This document shows, one piece after another, positions 31,156-36,231 of a DNA stretch of 36,231 nt. Position numbers and translations under genes: made by a program. The notes under the pieces are model-generated. The model ran no database searches and had not been told where the DNA came from. It saw nothing but the letters and a program-made list of their open reading frames with translations. This stretch comes from JBPCIX01 sp051005875 (GTDB lineage: Bacteria; Actinomycetota; CADDZG01; JAHWKV01): contig JBPCIX010000028.1 of the NCBI GenBank assembly GCA_051005875.1, forward strand, positions 1 to 36,231, written 5' to 3'. Position 1 is the stretch's first letter. The number at the start of each line of letters is the position of its first letter.

Positions 31156-31624
31156 AGGCCACCTCCTGGACGGCCTCTCGCACTATCTCGGTGTCTGGAA
31201 TTTGGCCGGGACTCGTCGCGGTCCAGGCCCACCTGACGACGGACGAGGAGTCAATCACCAAAATTCTTCGTTGATTTACCTTGCAGTACCCGGCAACCTC
31301 GGGGAAATACCCCGCGAACTCTTCGACGAATTCACGGTTGAAATCACTGAGTAGGGGGAACCTGAGCTTCTGATGCTGGGCAAATGCCGCGTGCGAAAAA
31401 TGGGTATCGACCGAGATGCCGATTATCTCAGCCCCCATAGCCCGAAACTCGTCGTACTTTGCCTCAAACTGAGCCAACTCCGTACTTCAGGCCCCCGAGA
31501 AATCCAACAGATAGAACGCCAGAACCACTGCCTTGTTCTTGCCGAGGAAACTCGAAAGACGGACGTGATTGCCCTGTAGGTCGCGAAGCTCAAAGTCCGG
31601 AGCGTTTTGGCCAACTTCAATCAT
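31148..31624 (-). CDS. Selenocysteine-containing peroxiredoxin (AhpE-like)
   Basis: One continuous frame from ATG 31622-31624 to TGA 31148-31150, with an internal TGA at 31487-31489 (codon 46), gives a 158-residue peroxiredoxin. The N-terminal part (IEVGQNAPDFELRDLQGNHV, then AVVLAFYLLDFSGA) and the part after TGA (STELAQFEAKYDEFRAMGAE) both match AhpE/BCP-type enzymes. The TGA sits exactly where the peroxidatic Cys belongs (S-x-x-U for T/S-x-x-C). Arg119/120 is in the place of the conserved Arg; Cys114 could resolve. The family Pro of the motif is Leu39. A SECIS-like hairpin follows. It would reduce peroxides with a selenolate. Neighbours are moaE (8-base overlap) and the rskA-sigK pair. Confidence 0.85.
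31454..31485 (-). promoter_or_regulatory. Candidate bacterial SECIS element
   Basis: Directly after the internal TGA, UUG-G-CUCA / UGAG-G-CAA forms a 7-bp stem with one G-G mismatch and apical loop GUU; outside it GUAC (31482-31485) pairs with GUAC (31454-31457). The loop G lies 18 bases after the TGA, inside the 16-37 range known for bacterial SECIS, and begins with GU as SelB-binding loops do. Folded by eye. Confidence 0.6.
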
Positions 31625-31680
31625 CCCCCAAGACTAGCGCCCGCGACCGCTAATGCACCTGGACTGCATCAGCCGGATGG

Positions 31681-32418
31681 TTATGCGCTCTTGAGAATCG
31701 CCGGCCCTTCCGGCGCCAGCCGACCGGGCTTAGTTTCCAGAGTCACCGCCATGGATTCTCCAGAACGGACCGTCCGGTTAATGTAAACCACCGCAGTACC
31801 GGCCTCGTCGGGAGCGAAACTCCTCACCGCCTGCGGAACCCCGCCTCTTATGAGCCAAAGCTCATAGACATTCTTGCCTGGGTCCTTCAGGCCCGTCATG
31901 ACAATCGCCGCAGAATCGGAGGCGTCGGGCAGAAATATTTGGCCGTTGGCGCCCCTGGCGTTGGGTGTAGATGGCATCGAAATAATATCCACGGCAGGTG
32001 AGCTGGCAGCAGCGAAGGCCTGTCGCTGTTCGGCGATCATCTGGTTTTGAACCTTAATCCGGCTTGCCATCCAACCGCTCAGTCCGACCGCAACCAGCAG
32101 CGCCGCTGCCGCAGCCAAGAGCGCTGTTCGCTCCTGCCAGGGCCTACGCCGGGTTACGGACGAGATTTGGGTCACCGAGGCTTCGGATATTTGTTCGGTT
32201 TCTTTGGCCGCCTTCAAGACGCGGTCGCGAAGGGCGCTGGCTGAATCCAGGGGCTCGGCAGTCAACGCCAGCATTGCCGCAGTTTCACGATGGACACCGA
32301 GAAGATGCTCGCATTCCGCACATGCCTCAAGATGGGCCCTCAACTCCATTTCATCAGCGGCAGGTAAGGCATTGAGTGCCATAGCCGGCACGATTTCTCT
32401 TAGCTCGTCGTGAGTCAC
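31681..32418 (-). CDS. rskA: RskA-family anti-sigma factor
   Basis: A 245-residue membrane anti-sigma factor. Residues 1-60 form a zinc-finger anti-sigma domain (HLEACAECEHLL, the H-x3-C-x2-C pattern). One membrane helix lies at about 97-115 (ALLAAAAALLVAVGLSGWMA). Residues about 140-245 form the outside RskA domain (GKNVYELWLIRGGVPQAVRSFAPDEAGTAVV and a PAI ending). It overlaps the sigma gene by 4 bases, so it holds that factor. Regulated proteolysis is the usual release route in this family; its signal is unknown. Confidence 0.9.
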   Translation of the reverse strand: MTHDELREIVPAMALNALPAADEMELRAHLEACAECEHLLGVHRETAAMLALTAEPLDSASALRDRVLKAAKETEQISEASVTQISSVTRRRPWQERTALLAAAAALLVAVGLSGWMASRIKVQNQMIAEQRQAFAAASSPAVDIISMPSTPNARGANGQIFLPDASDSAAIVMTGLKDPGKNVYELWLIRGGVPQAVRSFAPDEAGTAVVYINRTVRSGESMAVTLETKPGRLAPEGPAILKSA

Positions 32419-33005
32419 GACTCACCAACTTCGCCGTTTGACAGCAGAACCTTCATCCGGATCATCCCGTCTCGGAGCCTTGTCTTCGCTGTGCCCAATG
32501 GAATTCCAAGCTTGTCTGCAACCTCGCTGTAAGTGAGACCTTCGAGATAAGCGATCTCCAAAGCGTCGCGTTGAACTGCAGAGAGGCGCTTGAGTGCTTC
32601 ACGGACTTGTTGACGACGAATTGACAGCCATGCTGCTTCGACCACTTCCTCGCCGGTGGAGTCCTCAGCCGTATCCGCCGAACGTTCCTCGCGACGCCGA
32701 AGCGATTCTTCGTGCCGGATAGCGTCAACGGCTTTGTGATGGACCGCGCCGAAGATGTACCCAGGCACCGACCCTTTTTCGGGTCTATAAAGGCCTGGAC
32801 GACGCCAAACCGACAAAAAGGCTTCTTGCACAACATCCTCCGCTAGAGTCCGGTCACCACAAATCTTCCAAGCGATGCCCAACGCCGAGGCCGAGTATCG
32901 GTCGTAAAGTTGGGCAAAGCAGGAGTGATCCCCCCCAACGATTCCGGCCAAAAGCTCAGCATCAGCGGGTTTTAGGGCCTCGCCTGGCTTTTCTCTATTT
33001 CTCAA
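32415..33005 (-). CDS. sigK: ECF sigma factor, SigK type
   Basis: A 196-residue ECF sigma factor. Region 2: FAQLYDRYSASALGIAWKICGDRTLAEDVVQEAFLSVWRRP in outline, with the -10 reading helix after PGYIFGAVHHKAVDAIR. Region 4: LKRLSAVQRDALEIAYLEGLTYSEVADKLGIPLGTAKTRLRDG. TTG start at 33005 with only a weak GAAGAA upstream; no better start is in frame. Paired with rskA by a 4-base overlap. In mycobacteria SigK/RskA is redox-linked, which would fit the peroxiredoxin next door, but no target promoter was found by eye. Confidence 0.9.
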   Translation of the reverse strand: MRNREKPGEALKPADAELLAGIVGGDHSCFAQLYDRYSASALGIAWKICGDRTLAEDVVQEAFLSVWRRPGLYRPEKGSVPGYIFGAVHHKAVDAIRHEESLRRREERSADTAEDSTGEEVVEAAWLSIRRQQVREALKRLSAVQRDALEIAYLEGLTYSEVADKLGIPLGTAKTRLRDGMIRMKVLLSNGEVGES

Positions 33006-33245
33006 CGTGTTTGTTCTTCAACGGTTATTCGCTGGCATCGGGTACAAGTATTGGCCGACGAAAACGCCACACCGGGAAAGCAGTCGGACGGTCCGCTATC
33101 AAGGGGTTGCACAATTCATCCAGAATATCGGCAAAACGTGTTTTCACAAGGACCACTTGCGGCGCACAGTACAGGCATTTGGAGTACAGTGAGTTTGAGG
33201 GCACGGCCCAGGTTCATGCAGAAGGCATCACCAGCAGTCCCTCCG

Positions 33246-33261
33246 TTCCGGTTTACCGGAA
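33246..33261 (+). promoter_or_regulatory. Hairpin in the cold-shock mRNA leader
   Basis: TTCCGG-TTTA-CCGGAA, a perfect 6-bp stem just upstream of the AAGGAGG ribosome site of the csp gene. The 287-bp gap from the divergent sigK start to csp holds no other gene I can support; a long 5' leader, as in other csp genes, is likely. A frame that stays open through the leader has no cold-shock sequence before 33293. Confidence 0.45.
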
Positions 33262-33292
33262 GCAGCAAAGCATCGAAAGGAGGGAATTGCAT

Positions 33293-33499
33293 ATGACTAT
33301 GGGTACTGTTAAGTGGTTTAGTGCCGAAAAAGGTTACGGCTTCTTGTCACGTGACGATGGCGAAGATGTGTTTGTACACTTCAGCGCTATCGAGGGTGAC
33401 GGCTACCGAAACCTTGAAGAGGGCCAGAAGGTCGAGTTCGAAGTGACCAAAGGTCCCAAGGGGCTCCAAGCAGCAAGCGTACGCGCCCTAAGGGCGTAG
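33293..33499 (+). CDS. Cold-shock domain protein (Csp)
   Basis: A 68-residue single cold-shock domain, an RNA/ssDNA chaperone. RNP1 is KGYGFLSRD and RNP2 is VFVHFSAI; the start MTMGTVKWFSAEKG is typical. ATG 33293 has AAGGAGG (33276-33283 region) about 9 bases upstream. It is followed 20 bases later by a basic-tailed protein gene. Probably highly expressed, to judge from the strong ribosome site. Confidence 0.95.
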   Translation: MTMGTVKWFSAEKGYGFLSRDDGEDVFVHFSAIEGDGYRNLEEGQKVEFEVTKGPKGLQAASVRALRA

Positions 33500-33519
33500 T
33501 TAACGCAAGTTAATACCTA

Positions 33520-33870
33520 ATGGTGGCCTGGGAGGGAAAGTTCGGCCAAGCCGACCTCAAAATCGAAATCCCCTCGTCAGGGCGGATTCACGCTGAGTGG
33601 CGGACCGAAGCGGGCACTCGCAGCAAGGTTGTCGATTCAATCGAACAGCTTGAGCGAAGTGTTCTGTTTCAGTTGATGGTCGGTGTCGAGGTGGGCGATG
33701 AAGCTCGCGAAGAAGTAGCCGACGCAGTTGCTCTTTCGCTGGCCAACCGCCAGCCTCTGCCTTCGGACGATCCCTCCCAAGCCCCCAGACCTCAGCGGAA
33801 ACGCCGCCCCGGAATGCCACCCCGGCGCCGCGGCGGCGCAGGCGGAACAAGGTCGCGCAAGCGCCGCTAG
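33520..33870 (+). CDS. Hypothetical protein with arginine-rich tail
   Basis: A 116-residue protein of unknown family. The first 80 residues look folded (VAWEGKFGQADLKIEIPSSG, then RIHAEWRT and SIEQLERSVLFQLMVGVEVG). The tail from about residue 85 is extremely basic and Pro/Gly-rich (QRKRRPGMPPRRRGGAGG then TRSRKRR), which suggests nucleic-acid or ribosome contact. It follows csp closely, so the two may be co-expressed. Its TAG stop (33868-33870) and that of the convergent moeB-like gene share one CTAG. Confidence 0.65.
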   Translation: MVAWEGKFGQADLKIEIPSSGRIHAEWRTEAGTRSKVVDSIEQLERSVLFQLMVGVEVGDEAREEVADAVALSLANRQPLPSDDPSQAPRPQRKRRPGMPPRRRGGAGGTRSRKRR

Positions 33871-35015
33871 GGCCCTCCGTTTACCCTAGTCGGGCCGGGC
33901 TTGTCTCCTGATGTTGGGCAGGTAGGGTCGGGCCGAATCTTTAATTCACCAAAGGTTGTGTTTTGCGCATCAAAGGTCAGCATCCGGCCTATCAACGGAT
34001 CGCCATAACCCACAAGTATCTTTAAGGCCTCGTTGGCTTGGATTGCGCCTATCACTCCGGGGAGCACGCCCAGGACTCCGGCTTCGCCTCAGGTGGGGGC
34101 CAGGTGGTCCGGCGGCGCCTCGGGATGCAAGCACTGATAGCAGGGGCCCCCGCGAGCGGGCCAAAACACGCTGGCATAGCCTTCGAACCTATAGATAGAA
34201 CCGTAGATATACGGCTTGGCTTGCTTATAAGCCGTTGCATTGAGCAAGTAACGAGTGGCGAAATTGTCGGTGGCGTCGATCACCAAATCGAAGTCGCCCA
34301 TAATTCCATCGACATTTGCGTCAGTTACACGCTCGGTCCAGGTCGTGACCTGAACATCTGGATTCAGGGCATTGATGGTCATCGCAGCACTCGCCGCCTT
34401 GTTCGTACCTATGGTCGCCGTCGAGTGGATAATCTGGCGCTGAAGGTTGTTCTCTTCGACGGCGTCGAAGTCGACTATTCCTAGGCGGCCCACTCCGGCG
34501 GCCGCGAGATAGTAAAGCGCCGGCGAACCGAGGCCCCCTGCTCCCACCACCAGGACCTTTCCGTCGGAAATCTTTTGCTGCCCCGGCTCACCGACCTCGG
34601 GTAAAACAAAATGCCGCGAGTAACGGTCACGCTGCTGGGCAGTCCACTGTTTGGGCGCCACCACATCAAGACCGGCCTGCTTCCAGGCGGTGATTCCACC
34701 GCACATGTGCCTGACATCCGTGTACCCGATCTGGCGCATGGTTGCGGCAGCCAGGGCCGAGCGATTTCCGCCGGCACAGTACACGATCAGCGGAGCGTTA
34801 CGGTCTGGGAGCTTGGATTCAGCCTGCATCTCAAGAAAGCCGCGGGGCACATGGACGGCGCCTGCAACATACCCGGCCCGCCACTCGTCGCCTTCGCGCA
34901 CATCGACCAAAGTGGCCTTGCCTGCCCCAGCTATTTCCGCAACCTGCTGGGGCGAAAGCTCCTCAGCCTCAGCCTCAGCCTTCGCCTTTCTGAGCAGTTC
35001 CCGGCCGCTGGTCAT
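33867..35015 (-). CDS. moeB: Rhodanese-MoeB/ThiF E1-like enzyme, selenocysteine at catalytic site
   Basis: One frame from ATG 35013-35015 to TAG 33867-33869 with an internal TGA at 34089-34091 (codon 309); 382 residues. Residues about 20-115 are a rhodanese domain (active Cys80 in VYCAGGNRS). Residues about 125-382 are an E1-like adenylyltransferase: GAGGLGS (158-164), DFDAVEENNLQRQ, DATDNFATR, and zinc pair CYQC (292-295). After the TGA the family sequence goes on as GEAGVLGVLPGVIGAIQANEAL. The TGA lies where ThiF/MOCS3 have the catalytic Cys that takes up the sulfur carrier. The last zinc pair is CPTS instead of CPTC. The rhodanese comes first, the reverse of MoeZ/MOCS3. It should activate MoaD/ThiS-like sulfur carriers, and moaE is nearby. 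Confidence 0.85.
34057..34081 (-). promoter_or_regulatory. Possible SECIS-like hairpin after the moeB TGA
   Basis: GGAG (34076-34079) pairs with CUCC (34061-34064), extended by CC/GG (34080-34081 with 34057-34058) across a 2-base bulge. The 11-base loop contains UGGG, starting about 17 bases after the TGA. Position fits a bacterial SECIS, but the fold is less convincing than the one in the peroxiredoxin gene. Confidence 0.3.
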
Positions 35016-35034
35016 AGCAGTTCCACGTCAGGCA

Positions 35035-35073
35035 AATAAACGGCAGCGCAATAAACGGCAGCGCAATAAACGG
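35035..35073. repeat. 15-bp tandem repeat upstream of moeB-like gene
   Basis: AATAAACGGCAGCGC twice (35035-35049, 35050-35064) and a third partial copy AATAAACGG (35065-35073). It lies 20 bases before the minus-strand start codon, in its leader or promoter region; on that strand it reads CCGTTTATT three times. Could be a binding-site array or simple slippage. Confidence 0.85.
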
Positions 35074-35162
35074 AGACTTCCATCAATCGAGTATAGCCAA
35101 GCCCTTTCGGTTCCTCCCGCTGCTCGTCGGCACTGTCCCCGAGAGATTGTTGGAACACGGTC

Positions 35163-35168
35163 TACAAT
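35163..35168 (+). promoter_or_regulatory. Possible -10 element giving a leaderless aroF mRNA
   Basis: TACAAT lies 8 bases before the aroF ATG (35177), so transcription would begin at or next to the start codon. No convincing Shine-Dalgarno precedes the ATG, which fits leaderless translation, common in Actinomycetota. No good -35 is seen at the standard distance. Confidence 0.4.
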
Positions 35169-35176
35169 TGGCGGCC

Positions 35177-36193
35177 ATGTTGATCATCATGCAAAAGGAC
35201 GCCACTCCCGAACAGATCGACCAGGTCTTGCACAAGATTCGCGAGACCGGAGCCGCTGAAGGGTTTGTTTCTCGCGGGGAATTCCACACTTTGATCGGTG
35301 TTATCGGCGATCCGGAACTTGTGAGCCAGCTTCCGCTGGCGGCGATGGATGGGGTGGAGGGGGTCCAGCGGGTCAGCCGAAGCTTTAAGTTGGTGTCGAA
35401 CGAAGGCCACGTTGGTACCTCGGCGATCCCGGTTGGCAACGCTACGATCGGGCCCGGCATTTTCACGATCATCGCCGGCCCTTGCGCGGTTGAGAATGAG
35501 AAGCAAACTATCGATGCCGCCAGGGCCGCGAAGGACGCCGGAGCGCACTTGTTGCGCGGAGGGGCATACAAGCCGCGTACCTCGCCCTACTCCTTTCAGG
35601 GACTCGGCGAGGAGGGACTTGAGTTCCTCAACACAGCTCGCCTGGACACCGGCTTGCCGATAGTTACCGAAGTGCTCGATACCCGCGATGTCGACAAGGT
35701 CGCCGCCGTGGCCGACATGCTGCAGATCGGCACCCGCAACATGGCCAACTTTTCATTGCTCAAGGAAGTAAGCCTCACCGGCAAGCCGATTCTATTAAAG
35801 CGTGGGATGGCTTCGACAATTGAGGAATGGTTGATGGCTGCCGAGCACATCGCCAAGTTCGGAAACATGAAGATAGTTCTGTGCGAACGAGGAATCAGAA
35901 CTTTCGAAACCTCGACTCGCAACACCCTCGACATTTCTGCGATCCCGATTGTCCGAGCAGAATCGCACCTGCCGATTATTGTGGACCCCTCCCACGCCGC
36001 AGGGAAAAAGACGCTCGTGAGCCCGCTGTCGCGAGCGGCCCTCGCCGTGGGGGCGGATGGAATAATCGTCGACGTACATTGCCAACCCGATAAGGCCTTG
36101 GTCGACGGGCCTCAAGCATTGTTTCCGGACGAAATTAAAGAACTCGTCGATGACCTTCGGCAAATGGCGGGCTTAGTCGGCCGCCGGATCTAG
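35177..36193 (+). CDS. aroF: DAHP synthase, class I-beta with ferredoxin-like regulatory domain
   Basis: A 338-residue 3-deoxy-D-arabino-heptulosonate-7-phosphate synthase, first step of aromatic amino-acid synthesis, joining PEP and erythrose 4-phosphate. Residues 1-70 form the ferredoxin-like regulatory domain (MLIIMQKDATPEQIDQVLHK) typical of the Thermotoga/Bacillus type. The barrel follows with IIAGPCAVEN (metal Cys), GGAYKPRTSPYSFQG, IGTRNMANF, LLKRGM, CERGIRTFE, DPSHAAGKK and the VDVHCQPDKALVDG end. ATG 35177 was chosen over TTG 35147 because family members start with the MLIIM-like strand. It ends in the TAGTGCCCTGA motif. Confidence 0.95.
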   Translation: MLIIMQKDATPEQIDQVLHKIRETGAAEGFVSRGEFHTLIGVIGDPELVSQLPLAAMDGVEGVQRVSRSFKLVSNEGHVGTSAIPVGNATIGPGIFTIIAGPCAVENEKQTIDAARAAKDAGAHLLRGGAYKPRTSPYSFQGLGEEGLEFLNTARLDTGLPIVTEVLDTRDVDKVAAVADMLQIGTRNMANFSLLKEVSLTGKPILLKRGMASTIEEWLMAAEHIAKFGNMKIVLCERGIRTFETSTRNTLDISAIPIVRAESHLPIIVDPSHAAGKKTLVSPLSRAALAVGADGIIVDVHCQPDKALVDGPQALFPDEIKELVDDLRQMAGLVGRRI

Positions 36194-36201
36194 TGCCCTG
36201 A
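36190..36201 (+). repeat. CTAGTGCCCTGA motif at a stop codon (third copy)
   Basis: The same 12 bases occur at 1493-1504 (KGG stress gene), 16849-16860 (whiB) and here (aroF). Each time TAG is the stop codon of the gene on that strand. The first two copies continue into a hairpin; the third does not form a clear one before the window ends. Confidence 0.8.
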
Positions 36202-36231
36202 CCACGAACCTTTGGGGTGTTTGGCGGCGTG

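Noticed and set aside
31148..31624. Peroxiredoxin read as a frameshifted or split pseudogene
   Set aside because: No frame change is needed; one TGA at the catalytic codon is the only interruption and conservation continues on both sides.
33009..33045. SigB-type promoter for csp (GTTTGT and GGGTAC)
   Set aside because: The spacer is 25 bases and it lies some 250 bases from the gene.
33011..33292. N-terminal extension of the cold-shock protein
   Set aside because: The frame is open by chance; Csp proteins begin at MTMGTVKWF-like sequence and a strong ribosome site sits before 33293.
33867..35015. MoeB-like gene read as two genes or a truncated 308-residue protein
   Set aside because: The sequence after TGA is in the same frame and is the standard C-terminal part of the family; truncation would remove the catalytic residue itself.

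Overview
The window looks like chromosomal DNA from a moderately GC-rich member of the Actinomycetota. The main marker is a WhiB protein with all four iron-sulfur cysteines. RskA/SigK-type ECF regulation, a DUF5317 membrane protein, a UPF0182 protein and a tRNA without an encoded CCA agree with this. A stressosome and MreB make a streptomycete- or mycobacterium-like genome less likely; a deep or uncultured actinobacterial lineage is my guess. GC content was judged by eye.

Layout. Positions 1-1218 hold the 3' part of lysA. Positions 1220-6959 are a general stress module: a KGG-repeat stress protein, a SigB/SigF sigma factor with an RsbW-like protein on the minus strand, and, divergently, rsbV, a second rsbW-like gene, rsbR, rsbS, rsbT, rsbX and rsbU. 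GTTT-N13-GGG(T/A)A promoters precede both the stress protein and rsbV. Positions 6969-16307 are a double-strand-break repair island: nurA-herA-sbcD-sbcC on the minus strand, then ku and a stand-alone LigD-type ligase convergent with each other. Between the two groups lie an ACT-domain protein and a tiny Tat lipoprotein. Positions 16380-19723 hold whiB, a DUF5317 protein, a long palindromic element and two divergent peptidoglycan-hydrolase lipoproteins. From 19754 to 35015 nearly everything is on the minus strand: initiator tRNA, UPF0182, a DivIVA-domain protein with a phage MuF-like C-terminus, a FecR-like lipoprotein, a large histidine kinase, a PDZ/Lon-like protease, mreB, a small membrane protein, moaE, a peroxiredoxin, rskA, sigK and a rhodanese-MoeB protein. 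A cold-shock gene and a basic-tailed protein lie on the plus strand. aroF (DAHP synthase) closes the window.

The main discovery is that two genes that look broken are probably selenoprotein genes. The peroxiredoxin (31148-31624) has an in-frame TGA exactly at its peroxidatic cysteine, followed by a hairpin at bacterial SECIS distance. The rhodanese-MoeB/ThiF protein (33867-35015) has an in-frame TGA exactly at the catalytic cysteine of the E1 enzyme. In both, the reading frame and family conservation continue past the TGA. Between them is moaE, which seems to start at ACG with an ideal Shine-Dalgarno and the same 8-nt stop/start overlap used twice in the stressosome operon. Other genes (lysA, rsbS, rsbT, rsbX) end at TGA, so TGA is not generally reassigned.

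Other points: both RsbW-like proteins have lost the kinase-type ATP-binding residues; the HerA-NurA-Mre11-Rad50 arrangement resembles that of archaea; two related palindromic elements sit in intergenic gaps; and TAGTGCC recurs exactly at the stop codons of four genes.
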